From contig NZ_LT965928.1 in the NCBI RefSeq assembly GCF_900239935.1, forward strand, positions 62,001 through 126,000: 64,000 nt of DNA, read 5' to 3'. This DNA comes from Pseudoalteromonas carrageenovora IAM 12662 (GTDB lineage: Bacteria; Pseudomonadota; Gammaproteobacteria; Enterobacterales; Alteromonadaceae). The notes beneath the pieces are model-generated. The model saw only the letters and a program-made list of their open reading frames with translations, was not told the origin of the DNA and did not search any database. The position numbers were made by a program, and so were the translations under genes. How positions within the stretch are numbered: position 1 is the first letter of the stretch; each line of letters opens with the position of its first letter. Shown one piece after another: positions 44,287 to 53,293 of the stretch.

Positions 44287-44363
44287 GCTTATCTCATTTA
44301 CTTGCTATTTATTTACCCTACGATAGCTTAAAGCAATCTGTTGTATTACGAAGCTAAATTATA

Positions 44364-46142
44364 ATGAATTATTTATTCCCCAAAACATTTCGTCAGTCTC
44401 TTTTTAGTATGGCTGTTTTATGTTCATTAAGTGCATGTCAAATAACAACGCCAAATGCAAATGAGCAATTTTCTAAAGTTGCACAATCTATTGTTCAATA
44501 TAGAGAAAGTACAAGTCCTTATAGTAGCCCTCAAGGTGTTGATGGTTATTTGTTAGCTAACTTGTCGCCTGAATATTTAGAGCAAGAATATAAAAATAAA
44601 ATACAACTCTTAGCTGATTTAGATGCAGTTGATATCGCTAAATTGAGTGATGAAAATCAGATTAACTTTAGTATTATTCGTGCACAGGTACAAAACAGTG
44701 TTGATGAATATGTATTTCATGCGCACTACATGCCGCTTACTTCTGAATATGGCTTTCATTCTGGATTATCTTACATGGTAAATAGCTCTCAATATAAAAA
44801 AGAGCAAGATTTAGAGGTATATCTAGCACGTTTGTCACAAGTTCCACGATTTTTTGAGCAAAATATTTATTGGATGAAAAAAGGCTTGGAAACAGGGCTC
44901 ACTCAGCCAAAGGCGGTACTTAAAGGTTACGAAGACTCTATAACAACTTATATTGTTGACGATGTAACTAAGTCAGAATTTTATAAACCATTTTTAACTA
45001 ATACTGCAGGTTTGAGTGATAGCGACTTTTATGCTCTTCAGCAACAAGCTAAGGCAGTTTTAAAAAATAAAGTTATCCCTGCTTATAAAGAATATTTAAG
45101 GTTCTTCACTGAGCAATACCAACCTGGGGCTCGTACTAGTATTGGTATTTCAGATACGCCTAATGGTGAGGCATTTTATAAAAATAGAGCTAAATACTAC
45201 ACCACCACGGATATGACACCTAAAGAGATCCACGAGTTAGGCTTAAAGGAGGTGGCTCGTATTCGTAGTGAAATGGAAACGGTCATAGCAGAGGTGGGCT
45301 TTGAAGGCTCGTTTGCTGAATTTGTTCATTTTTTACGAACCGATCCACAATTTTATGCAACAACACCAGAGCAGCTTTTAAAGGAAGCGGCTTATATAGC
45401 AAAAAAAATGGATGCGCAGCTACCTAAGTTATTTCATACATTACCGCGTATGCCCTATGGTGTAGCGCCGGTGCCTGGAGCTATAGCGCCAAAATACACA
45501 ACAGGGCGCTATTCAGGCTCAAGCCGTGACGATCAGGCTGGCTTTTATTGGGTAAACACGTATGCGCTTGATAAAAGGCCGCTTTATGTTTTAGAAGCGC
45601 TTACGTTACATGAGGCTGTACCTGGGCATCATTTACAAATATCACTAAATGCCGAGCTTGAAGATTTACCGAGCTATCGTCGAAATGCGTACCTTTCTGC
45701 CTTTGGTGAAGGGTGGGGGCTTTATTCTGAATACTTAGGAATAGAAGCTGGCTTTTATCAAGACCCATATAGCCGCTTTGGACGTTTAACGTATGAAATG
45801 TGGCGAGCTGCTCGCTTAGTGGTTGATACTGGCATGCATATGTATGGCTGGAGTCGTGAGCGTGCTATGAACTTTATGAGCGAGAACACGGCGCTTTCAC
45901 TTCATAATGTAAAAACCGAAACCGACCGTTATATATCGTGGCCTGCGCAGGCACTTTCATACAAAATTGGTGAGCTAACAATTAAACGTTTACGCACTGA
46001 AGCCGAGCAAGCACTAGGGCAAAACTTTGATATACGTGAGTTCCATCATCAAGTATTGCGACATGGCTCTGTGCCATTATCGGTGCTAGAAACACAGGTT
46101 CGTTTATACATTAAAAATGAGCTAGAAAAATCGCAAAATTAA
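44364..46142 (+). CDS. DUF885 family lipoprotein, probable metallopeptidase
   Basis: This 592-residue protein has a lipoprotein signal (LCSLSAC, lipid Cys near residue 26), so it is probably held in the outer membrane or periplasm. The DUF885 domain fills the rest: MTPKEIHELGLKEVARI near 285, APVPGAIAPKY, and the metal motif HEAVPGHH at 416-423, followed by GEGWGLYSE with a further Glu ligand. The family is thought to be zinc peptidases acting on short peptides; activity is inferred. It is alone, with a MITE-like element upstream and a terminator downstream. Confidence 0.88.
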   Translation: MNYLFPKTFRQSLFSMAVLCSLSACQITTPNANEQFSKVAQSIVQYRESTSPYSSPQGVDGYLLANLSPEYLEQEYKNKIQLLADLDAVDIAKLSDENQINFSIIRAQVQNSVDEYVFHAHYMPLTSEYGFHSGLSYMVNSSQYKKEQDLEVYLARLSQVPRFFEQNIYWMKKGLETGLTQPKAVLKGYEDSITTYIVDDVTKSEFYKPFLTNTAGLSDSDFYALQQQAKAVLKNKVIPAYKEYLRFFTEQYQPGARTSIGISDTPNGEAFYKNRAKYYTTTDMTPKEIHELGLKEVARIRSEMETVIAEVGFEGSFAEFVHFLRTDPQFYATTPEQLLKEAAYIAKKMDAQLPKLFHTLPRMPYGVAPVPGAIAPKYTTGRYSGSSRDDQAGFYWVNTYALDKRPLYVLEALTLHEAVPGHHLQISLNAELEDLPSYRRNAYLSAFGEGWGLYSEYLGIEAGFYQDPYSRFGRLTYEMWRAARLVVDTGMHMYGWSRERAMNFMSENTALSLHNVKTETDRYISWPAQALSYKIGELTIKRLRTEAEQALGQNFDIREFHHQVLRHGSVPLSVLETQVRLYIKNELEKSQN

Positions 46143-46171
46143 CGCTCAAGGCGTATAAACCTTGAACAAAT

Positions 46172-46208
46172 AAAGGTGTTGTGTCATTTTGGCGCAACAC
46201 CTTTTTTT
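46172..46208 (+). terminator. Rho-independent terminator
   Basis: AAAGGTGTTG (46172-46181) pairs with CAACACCTTT (46195-46204), then a T-run. A second small hairpin TCAAGG/CCTTGA lies just before it. Confidence 0.85.
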
Positions 46209-46239
46209 ATTTTTTAAAACAGCCATCAAGGGGCCTTGG

Positions 46240-47721
46240 ATGAGCAATTTTATAATTTTTAGCATTGATGTATTTGCGAGTATTTTTATTGTCGCACTTG
46301 GGTTAATTGTTCTTACTGTTATTATTTTTTATTTTCGTGATATTACACAAACAAAACATGCAATTAGGCGTAACTACCCGGTTATTGGCCGCTTTAGGTA
46401 TTTTTTTGAACGCCAAGGTGAATTTTTTAGGCAATACTTTTTTGCCCAAGACAGAGAAGAAATGCCATTTAACCGCGCAGAGCGAAGTTGGGTTTATCGT
46501 GCGGCAAAAGATGTAGATCGCACAGCGGCATTTGGTTCAACGCAAAGTCTGGAAGTAACTGGTACGGTCATGTTTATGAACTGTGCTTTTCCTACTTTAG
46601 ATGAAGAAGCACTCGACCCAAGTAATGTTACCCTTGGGCCGCATTGCAAAACACCTTACACCACAAATTCATTATTTAATGTGTCAGGTATGAGCTTTGG
46701 TGCACTTTCAAAACCGGCGGTACGTGCTTTATCAAAAGGGGCAAAGCTTGCTGGATGTTGGATGAACACGGGTGAAGGGGGCTTGAGCCCTTACCATTTA
46801 GAAGGTGGGGCCGATTTGGTATTCCAAATTGGGACAGCAAAATATGGCGTGCGTGATGAGCATGGAAACTTAAGTACCGATAAGCTAAAAGAAATTGCAG
46901 CTCATGATCAAGTTAAAATGTTTGAGCTTAAAATGAGCCAAGGTGCAAAGCCAGGTAAAGGGGGCATGCTACCTGGGCGCAAAGTAAATGCTGAAATAGC
47001 AAAAATTAGAGGAATACCCGAGGGGCAAGATTCAATTAGTCCAAATGGTCACCCTGAAATTAAAAAGCCTAGCGATATTTTAGATATGATTGCCACGGTA
47101 CGAAACGTGACAGGTAAGCCGACTGGCTTTAAAGCCGTAATTGGTGATTACACTTGGCTTGAAACACTCTTTGCTGAAATAAATCATCGTGGTATAGAGT
47201 CAGCTCCTGATTTTATTACTATTGATAGTGCCGATGGTGGCACGGGCGCTGCGCCACAGCCGCTATTAGATTCGGTTGGTTTGCCACTGCGCGAAAGCTT
47301 ACCGCTTGTAGTTAATATGCTTGAAAAGCATGGTCTTAGAGAGCGTATTAAAGTTATTGCATCGGGTAAACTTATTGTTCCTTCAAAAGTGGCGTGGGCA
47401 CTTGCGCTTGGCGCCGATTTTGTTGTGTCTGCTCGCGGACATATGTTTGCACTAGGGTGCATTCAGGCAATGCAATGTAATAAAGATACCTGCCCAACGG
47501 GAATTACCACTCATAATGAACGATTGCAAAAGGGCTTAAATGTTGCAGATAAAGCGCAGCGGGTTGCTAACTATAATAGGTATATTCATTATGGCGCTGG
47601 ATTAATTGCTCACTCATGTGGTGTAACAAGTGCGCGCGAATTAGGGCGTAAACATGTGCGAATAGTGCAAGAGAGCGGGCTTTCTGAGCCGTTAGATAAA
47701 ATTTATGAGAACTATCAATAA
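46240..47721 (+). CDS. FMN-binding glutamate synthase-like protein, membrane-anchored
   Basis: The protein has about 493 residues. One N-terminal membrane helix (about 6-34) is followed by a GltS-type FMN-binding TIM barrel: MSFGALSKPAVRALSKGAKL, MNTGEGGLSPYH, KPGKGGMLPGRK, FITIDSADGGTGAAP and CPTGITTH. The glutamine amidotransferase domain of true glutamate synthase is missing, and the Cys cluster is reduced (CNKDTCPTG). The stand-alone family's substrate is not settled. A longer frame starts at 46189 but runs through a terminator. ATG 46240 has AAGGGG 8 bases upstream and is preferred. Confidence 0.88.
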   Translation: MSNFIIFSIDVFASIFIVALGLIVLTVIIFYFRDITQTKHAIRRNYPVIGRFRYFFERQGEFFRQYFFAQDREEMPFNRAERSWVYRAAKDVDRTAAFGSTQSLEVTGTVMFMNCAFPTLDEEALDPSNVTLGPHCKTPYTTNSLFNVSGMSFGALSKPAVRALSKGAKLAGCWMNTGEGGLSPYHLEGGADLVFQIGTAKYGVRDEHGNLSTDKLKEIAAHDQVKMFELKMSQGAKPGKGGMLPGRKVNAEIAKIRGIPEGQDSISPNGHPEIKKPSDILDMIATVRNVTGKPTGFKAVIGDYTWLETLFAEINHRGIESAPDFITIDSADGGTGAAPQPLLDSVGLPLRESLPLVVNMLEKHGLRERIKVIASGKLIVPSKVAWALALGADFVVSARGHMFALGCIQAMQCNKDTCPTGITTHNERLQKGLNVADKAQRVANYNRYIHYGAGLIAHSCGVTSARELGRKHVRIVQESGLSEPLDKIYENYQ

Positions 47722-47753
47722 AAAACATCATTAAGCACTATCAACAAAAGCTT

Positions 47754-47785
47754 GAATTAAAAGGCGCAAAAGTGCCTTTTAATTC
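47754..47785. terminator. Convergent rho-independent terminator
   Basis: A perfect 12-bp stem GAATTAAAAGGC (47754-47765) with GCCTTTTAATTC (47774-47785) overlaps the last codon of mtnK and serves both convergent genes. Confidence 0.85.
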
Positions 47786-48996
47786 AGTTGGCTTATTAAC
47801 AAGCTAAAAAAAGCATCTTTAGTATCGCAACTGCAGGCGTTAATAATAAGTTGCTCACCCAGAGCAAGAGTTTGCTTTTGTACGTCAAGGCGTGTGTTCT
47901 CATCGCTAATGCTATCAATATCAACTACATGTGCTAACCCTATGGTGCGTCTAATAAGCTCTGCGCCACAGTAACCTATAGCATCTTGCAACACGTTTTT
48001 TATAAAATATTGCGCATAAGCGTCGTTATTAAGTGCTTCATCTACTGTTTTGGTATTAATTAAATTAAGCCAGTGTTGTTCAAACAAGTTGTAGGTTTCG
48101 ACAATACAGCTAAGTAAATGTGTTTGATAGTTACGGCGCGTGACAAATTCTTCTATATGTCCTGTTTGTGCGCAGTAGTTTAGTAGTAAGTTGCCAATAA
48201 AAGAGCCAATATCAAATCCTATAGGGCCAAAAAAGCCAAACTCAGGGTCAATCATCTTAGTTGTGTTTGTATCAACAAAAATACTGCCGCTGTGCATATC
48301 GCCGTGTAGTAATGTTTGCGGGTTAGATAAAAAATTAGCTTTTAATTTAGCGATTTCTAACTTAAGTACTGGGTTATCGCGAAGAGCTTTCACTTGCGGG
48401 GCTAGCTGCGCAGGAAAGTTATTGCGCTCGTGATCTATGTACGGATCGCTAAAAAATAAATCTTCGGTTATTTGGCAAAGCTCAGGGTTAGTGAATTGCT
48501 TAACTAATGCTTTTTTGTGTTGAGCGGCTAAGTAAAAATCTGAGTTGTAAAAACCTGTGTGGCTTAAGTAAGTAGCCACATGCTGGGCTAATTTAGGGAA
48601 TTGCTGCGCGTTATTTTGTGCAGAGCGCAATATTTGTAAGCTGCCTAAATCTTCTAAAATAGTGAGTGCATAGTCATGATTGTAATGCAGCACTTTTGCC
48701 GTGTATTTGGGGCAAATAGCACCATGATTGAGTAATACTTGCGCTTCAATGCGGGCTCTATCAAGCGTTAATGGCCACGACTCACCCACGCAGCGGGCAT
48801 AAGGTAGTGCCTGCTTTAAAATAATGCTGTTGTTTTGCTCATCACTAACTCTAAAAACTAAATTAAGGTTGCCGTCACCAAACTCATACGCAGATAAGTT
48901 TTGCCCTGCGATAAAAAAATCACATTGCTTAGAATCAATTAACGAATTTACGTATTCGATTACGCGCTGCGCATTAAAAGCGACATAGTTAGCCAT
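47779..48996 (-). CDS. mtnK: S-methyl-5-thioribose kinase MtnK
   Basis: This 405-residue member of the choline kinase-like (APH) fold phosphorylates methylthioribose from ATP. The ATP and catalytic motifs are GDGNLNLVFRV (N-lobe), LHGDMHSGSIFV (catalytic loop) and MIDPEFGFFGPIGFDIG (metal-binding loop). IGYCGAELIRRTIGLAHV near the end is also typical. The ATG at 48996 is preferred over TTG 49002. It is divergent from mtnA, the next enzyme of the pathway, and the shared 128-bp gap carries MetJ-like boxes. A terminator lies at its 3' end. Confidence 0.93.
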   Translation of the reverse strand: MANYVAFNAQRVIEYVNSLIDSKQCDFFIAGQNLSAYEFGDGNLNLVFRVSDEQNNSIILKQALPYARCVGESWPLTLDRARIEAQVLLNHGAICPKYTAKVLHYNHDYALTILEDLGSLQILRSAQNNAQQFPKLAQHVATYLSHTGFYNSDFYLAAQHKKALVKQFTNPELCQITEDLFFSDPYIDHERNNFPAQLAPQVKALRDNPVLKLEIAKLKANFLSNPQTLLHGDMHSGSIFVDTNTTKMIDPEFGFFGPIGFDIGSFIGNLLLNYCAQTGHIEEFVTRRNYQTHLLSCIVETYNLFEQHWLNLINTKTVDEALNNDAYAQYFIKNVLQDAIGYCGAELIRRTIGLAHVVDIDSISDENTRLDVQKQTLALGEQLIINACSCDTKDAFFSLLISQLN

Positions 48997-49037
48997 GGTC
49001 AAATCTCACATTACCTTTTCAGGCATTCTATACCTTT

Positions 49038-49061
49038 AAATGTTTAGATGTCTACAAGTCT
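49038..49061. promoter_or_regulatory. MetJ-type operator between mtnK and mtnA
   Basis: Three tandem 8-bp boxes read AAATGTTT, AGATGTCT, ACAAGTCT against the MetJ consensus AGACGTCT. They match 5, 7 and 6 of 8 positions. The best pair, 49046-49061, matches 13 of 16. Tandem head-to-tail boxes are how MetJ dimers bind. Confidence 0.6.
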
Positions 49062-49124
49062 AACTTGAGAGTTATTCAAACTGATGTAAAATACCTTTAC
49101 GCATTTAAATTAAGCAAAGTCACC

Positions 49125-50150
49125 ATGCAAAACTTAGTAGCAAGCAGTTTAAAATATGAAAACGGTACATTGAGTGTGCTAAACCAATATTTACTCCCGC
49201 ATCAGCAAGTGTGGTACGAGTGCAACAGTGTTGAAGCCATGAAAGAGCTGATTATCAGCCTAAAAATTCGTGGTGCGCCCTTAATTGGTTTAGGCGCTAG
49301 TTTACTCGTTGCTCATTTAGCAGAGCAAGGCACTACAAAAGCGGCACTTGGTGATGCAATTAATGAACTGGAAGCCACACGGCCAACGGCGGTTAATTTA
49401 ATGCATTGTATGGCGGCACTACGTAAAGCTTTAACACAAAGCGATTATGTTACCGGTATTGTTACCACTGCTGAGCAGTTGTTTTTAGAAGATATAGCGC
49501 TGTGCGAGCGAATGGCAAACCGTGGCGCTGAACTAATAAATAGCGGCGACAACATATTAACCCATTGTAATACTGGGGCGCTTGCAACCGCGGGTATTGG
49601 TACGGCACTGGGTGTTATTTATAAAGCGCAGCAAAAACATGGCAACGTACATGTGTGGGTTGACGAAACACGACCATTATTACAAGGCGGGCGTTTAACT
49701 GCGTTTGAGCTTGAGCGCTGGCAAGTACCTTACACACTCATTTGCGATAATATGGCGGCAAGTTTAATGGCTGCAGGCAAGGTAGATAAAATAGTAGTTG
49801 GGGCTGATCGTATTGCCGCTAATGGCGACTTTGCTAATAAAGTAGGAACGTATAATTTAGCTGTGTTAGCGCATTTTCATAATATTCCTTTTTATGTTGT
49901 AGCCCCCGTGACCACACTTGATACACACACCATTTGCGGAAGTGATATAGAAATAGAGCAGCGAAATAGCGCAGAAGTACGTGGTGTAAGTGGCAGTTTT
50001 GGTGAAGCGTTATGGGCGCCAACTAATGCCAATGTTTACAACCCCGCGTTTGATGTAACACCTGCAGAATTGGTAACAGGTTGGGTATTAGATACCGGTG
50101 TTTACGATAACAGTGATGTAGAAAGTGGGGCATTAGCGGCGCTTAAATAG
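49125..50150 (+). CDS. mtnA: S-methyl-5-thioribose-1-phosphate isomerase MtnA
   Basis: This 341-residue protein has the family length. IRGAPLIG is at about residue 48, ATRPTAVNLMHCM near 85, and THCNTGALATAGIGTALG near 155 carries the catalytic Cys. DETRPLLQGGRLTAFEL and GADRIAANGDFANKVGTYNLA carry the catalytic Asp. It turns the aldose phosphate into methylthioribulose 1-phosphate. The longest frame starts at 49065, but the family start MQNLVASSL at ATG 49125 is preferred; the longer N-terminus would run into the MetJ-like region. A hairpin terminator follows. Confidence 0.94.
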   Translation: MQNLVASSLKYENGTLSVLNQYLLPHQQVWYECNSVEAMKELIISLKIRGAPLIGLGASLLVAHLAEQGTTKAALGDAINELEATRPTAVNLMHCMAALRKALTQSDYVTGIVTTAEQLFLEDIALCERMANRGAELINSGDNILTHCNTGALATAGIGTALGVIYKAQQKHGNVHVWVDETRPLLQGGRLTAFELERWQVPYTLICDNMAASLMAAGKVDKIVVGADRIAANGDFANKVGTYNLAVLAHFHNIPFYVVAPVTTLDTHTICGSDIEIEQRNSAEVRGVSGSFGEALWAPTNANVYNPAFDVTPAELVTGWVLDTGVYDNSDVESGALAALK

Positions 50151-50156
50151 TTTTAA

Positions 50157-50190
50157 ATACCGCTCCACTTTCCCCTTTGTGGAGCGTATT
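50157..50190. terminator. Convergent terminator between mtnA and mtnD
   Basis: CGCTCCAC (50161-50168) pairs with GTGGAGCG (50179-50186), extended by AATA/TATT on each side. Confidence 0.7.
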
Positions 50191-50197
50191 ACCTTAC

Positions 50198-50740
50198 CTA
50201 TGGAAGCAACGGAAATTGCTTCGCAATCTCAGATTCAGTGCTTTTTGCAACCCAGCCCTCGGTGTTATTAAATAGTCTAATAGCGGTAAATTCTGGGTCG
50301 CTACCCATATCAAACCAATGCGGGGTAAGGGTTGGTACTGAGATAAAATCGCCTTTTTGGCATAACACGTGGTAAATTTTAGTGCCAATATGTAGACAAA
50401 ATAGCCCTTGGCCTTTTACAAAAAAGCGTACTTCGTCTTCACTGTGAGTGTGCTCAAATAAAAAATTTTCACGCATTTGTGGCGCTGCTGAGTTCCCTTT
50501 AGCAAGCGAAATAACATCTACAGTTTGGTAACCGTTTTGTTCTTTTAAGCGTGCTATATCATTTTTATACGCATCAATGATCTGCTCATTTGTAGTGCTT
50601 TCGTTAATTTGAGCATTTGCTTGCCACTGCTCAAAGCGCACATTTACTAAAGCTAATTGCGCTGCAATTTCATCTGCATTTTCTGTACTGGTAAGTACAT
50701 TTTTAGGGTTGTTGTCAGCATAAATTGTTAATTGGCTCAT
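50198..50740 (-). CDS. mtnD: Acireductone dioxygenase MtnD
   Basis: This 180-residue cupin has the metal motif HTHSEDEVRFF (two His and a Glu) at about residues 96-106, and the second His in TLTPHWFDMG near 140. It oxidises the acireductone of the methionine salvage pathway to the 2-keto acid and formate with Fe2+, or to a dead-end product with Ni2+. It is the last gene of mtnBCD and overlaps mtnC by four bases (ATGA). Confidence 0.94.
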   Translation of the reverse strand: MSQLTIYADNNPKNVLTSTENADEIAAQLALVNVRFEQWQANAQINESTTNEQIIDAYKNDIARLKEQNGYQTVDVISLAKGNSAAPQMRENFLFEHTHSEDEVRFFVKGQGLFCLHIGTKIYHVLCQKGDFISVPTLTPHWFDMGSDPEFTAIRLFNNTEGWVAKSTESEIAKQFPLLP

Positions 50741-51420
50741 ATAAATTGCTCTAATTTAACATTGGTAAAGTCGTGCACGTAGGGATGCTCGCTTTGCGCT
50801 TGTCCATCACGTATTAAATGAAGTGTTTTAAGGCCTGCGGCTTTTGCAGCATCTAGTTCTGCGGCTACATCACTTAAAAATAATACCTCGCTTGCATCAA
50901 ATGGCAGCTGTTCAATAATGGTGTTATATGCTGCTTGCTCTTGCTTTGCGCCTACTTTTGTATCAAAAAAGTCGTTAAAAAGAGCGCGAATATCACCGTA
51001 GTCGCTGTATTTAAATAGTAACTGCTGCGCTCTTACTGATCCTGACGAGTATACATAAAGCGCAATATTTTGTGCATGTTGAGCTTGTAAAAAGTCGAAT
51101 GCATCTGGGTATAAGTGACCTTTAAAATCACCATGTTCGTAACCAGTTTGCCAAATAAGCCCCTGTAATTGCTTTAAAGGCGTTATTTTTTTATCTTCTT
51201 CAATCCAAGTGAGTAAAACGCTAATGACTCGTTCTAAATCGGCGTTAGGCTCATCAATAATCGTTTTTACAGCCGCTATTTGCTCTGCAACATGGGCTTT
51301 TTTAGTGTTTAATCGTAAAAAGGTAGGCAGCTGCTTTTCGGCATACGGGAATAGCACGTCTTTTACAAAAGAGATGCGTGTAATGGTGCCTTCAATGTCG
51401 GTTAAAATTGCTTTTATCAT
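50737..51420 (-). CDS. mtnC: Enolase-phosphatase MtnC
   Basis: This 227-residue HAD-family enzyme begins MIKAILTDIEGTITRISFVK, with the nucleophile Asp8 and the Glu10 characteristic of MtnC (DIEGT). YVYSSGSVRAQQLLF is HAD motif II, and VLFLSDVAAELDAAKAAGL is motif IV. It enolises and dephosphorylates diketo-methylthiopentane phosphate to the acireductone. It overlaps mtnB by one base (TAATG) and mtnD by four bases. Confidence 0.95.
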   Translation of the reverse strand: MIKAILTDIEGTITRISFVKDVLFPYAEKQLPTFLRLNTKKAHVAEQIAAVKTIIDEPNADLERVISVLLTWIEEDKKITPLKQLQGLIWQTGYEHGDFKGHLYPDAFDFLQAQHAQNIALYVYSSGSVRAQQLLFKYSDYGDIRALFNDFFDTKVGAKQEQAAYNTIIEQLPFDASEVLFLSDVAAELDAAKAAGLKTLHLIRDGQAQSEHPYVHDFTNVKLEQFI

Positions 51421-52043
51421 TATAGGCTTGCCTCAATGCCTTCTATTTTTATGCGTTCTAGTTCACAGCTAAATAAAAACTCTAGGCCTTCTAAGTGGCG
51501 AAGTGCTTCTTTGTAATTACGCCCAACTACGTACACGCCATGCCCACGAATTAATACAGCATGCTCAATAGGGGTATGTAAGTGATGATCGCTTAACAGC
51601 AAACCTAAGCGTTCTATATCTTGGTCGTTTTCAAAAATAGGGATGCTCAGGGTATCTAAGTGTGAGGTAACACCACTGAGCGACTTTTGCATTTCGTAAC
51701 CGGATAAATTTAACGTATGGCTTTTTATAACTCGCGATAATACGGTTGCTGCAACCGAGTGCGTATGCAGCACTACGTTAGCGTGCGGTATAAGTTTGTA
51801 CATACCTAAATGCAGTTGCGTTTCGGCCGATGGGTTGCCAGCACCTTTAATGCGTTTTCCTTCATGGTCAAGCTCAATGAAGGTGTGTGTACCCAGTTGG
51901 CCTTTATCAAAGCCGCTAGCGGTAACTACAAACCCTGATGCAGTGCGCGATGAAAAATTTCCACCAGTTGCAGGTACCCAGCCTTTTTGGCTTACCCACT
52001 TTCCAGCTTCAATAAGTTGTGAAATAGCGGTATTGTTTTGCAT
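51420..52043 (-). CDS. mtnB: Methylthioribulose-1-phosphate dehydratase MtnB
   Basis: This 207-residue class II aldolase/adducin-family protein carries GWVPATGGNFSSR near the start and zinc ligands in VVLHTHSVAATVL (two His) and the later RGHGVYVVG (His). It dehydrates methylthioribulose 1-phosphate. The longest frame starts at ATG 52064. ATG 52043 is preferred because GAGGA lies 5 bases before it and MQNNTAISQLIEAG is a normal family start. It is the first gene of mtnBCD and is divergent from the aminotransferase gene. Confidence 0.94.
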   Translation of the reverse strand: MQNNTAISQLIEAGKWVSQKGWVPATGGNFSSRTASGFVVTASGFDKGQLGTHTFIELDHEGKRIKGAGNPSAETQLHLGMYKLIPHANVVLHTHSVAATVLSRVIKSHTLNLSGYEMQKSLSGVTSHLDTLSIPIFENDQDIERLGLLLSDHHLHTPIEHAVLIRGHGVYVVGRNYKEALRHLEGLEFLFSCELERIKIEGIEASL

Positions 52044-52079
52044 ACGTTCCTCACTAATGAGCATTAAGTTTGTTATTTT

Positions 52080-52095
52080 AGACGGCTATACTTCT
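52080..52095. promoter_or_regulatory. MetJ-type operator between mtnB and the aminotransferase gene
   Basis: Two tandem boxes AGACGGCT and ATACTTCT match AGACGTCT at 7 and 6 of 8 positions (13 of 16 together). They lie 36 bp before mtnB and 55 bp before the aminotransferase start. Confidence 0.55.
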
Positions 52096-52150
52096 GTTTT
52101 AAGCAATGATAGCATCGCTTTGAGCGCAAAACCATCATTAAGGGCATCAC

Positions 52151-53293
52151 GTGTTTGAAAGTAAATTACCAAATTTAGGTGTTAGTATATTTAGCCAAAT
52201 GAGTGGCTTAGCTAATCAGTTTTCAGCAATTAACTTATCGCAGGGCTTTCCTGAATTCGACGCTCCCGAACTTTTAAAAACACAGTTGAATTACTATGTT
52301 CAGCAAGGTGTAAATCAGTATTCGCCCTCAAGCGGTGTACCACGATTACAGCAGCAAATAGCCAATTTAGTTGAGCGAAAATACGCTGCAAAAATTAATG
52401 CGGCAGAGCAAGTTACGGTTACATCAGGTGCTACTGAGGCGCTATTTGTTGCTATTCAAACTATAGTACGCCCTGATGATGAAGTCATCGTATTCGACCC
52501 CGCTTATGACTCTTACCAACCCGCTATTGAATTAGCGGGCGGTAAGTCTGTACATGTTGCGTTAAATGCGCCAAATTATACAATTGATTGGCAGATAGTA
52601 AGCCAAGCAATCACTAAAAATACCCGCGCTATTATTGTTAATACGCCACATAACCCAAGTAGTAAAATACTGCAGCCGCAAGACATAAAAGAACTTAAAG
52701 AGTTGGTAAGTGCTCACAACATCTTTGTAATTAGCGATGAGGTTTATGAGCACATCACTTTTGACGGCCAGCAACATTTAAGTATGCTGCGCGACGAGCA
52801 ACTAAGAGAAAAAAGCTTTGTTATATCAAGCTTTGGTAAAACATTTCATAGTACAGGTTGGAAAATGGGTTACTGTATTGCACCTACACACCTAGCTACT
52901 GAATTTAGAAAAATCCATCAATACGTTACATTTTCAAGCTTTACGCCAGCGCAGCATGCACTCGCCGATATGCTAGAGCAACAAGGTGAGCATGTAGATG
53001 AGTTAAGTGATTTTTATCAGCAAAAACGCGATTTATTAATAAAGCACTTGAGTGATAGCCGCTTTAACATTTTACCAAGCCAAGGCACTTACTTTTTATT
53101 ACTCGATTATAGTGATGTGTCTGACTTAAACGATGTTGATTTTTGTCACTGGCTTGTAGAGCAGGCAGGTGTTGCGGCAATTCCGCTTAGTGTGTTTTAT
53201 AAGCAGCCCTCAAATGATAAAGTGATTCGGCTATGTTTTGCTAAAAACGATGAAACCTTAATAGAGGCTGCGCAAATATTATGTCAACTTTAA
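52151..53293 (+). CDS. Methionine aminotransferase (YbdL/MtnE type)
   Basis: This 380-residue fold-type I aminotransferase has INLSQGFPEFDAPELL near the start, VNTPHNPSSKILQ, VISDEVYEHITFDG and the PLP lysine in ISSFGKTFHSTGWKMGYC. It resembles E. coli YbdL, which transaminates methionine and phenylalanine. In this setting it should convert the salvage product 4-methylthio-2-oxobutanoate to methionine. It starts at GTG 52151, overlaps the amidase gene by 13 bases and is divergent from mtnB across the MetJ-like site. Confidence 0.9.
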   Translation: MFESKLPNLGVSIFSQMSGLANQFSAINLSQGFPEFDAPELLKTQLNYYVQQGVNQYSPSSGVPRLQQQIANLVERKYAAKINAAEQVTVTSGATEALFVAIQTIVRPDDEVIVFDPAYDSYQPAIELAGGKSVHVALNAPNYTIDWQIVSQAITKNTRAIIVNTPHNPSSKILQPQDIKELKELVSAHNIFVISDEVYEHITFDGQQHLSMLRDEQLREKSFVISSFGKTFHSTGWKMGYCIAPTHLATEFRKIHQYVTFSSFTPAQHALADMLEQQGEHVDELSDFYQQKRDLLIKHLSDSRFNILPSQGTYFLLLDYSDVSDLNDVDFCHWLVEQAGVAAIPLSVFYKQPSNDKVIRLCFAKNDETLIEAAQILCQL

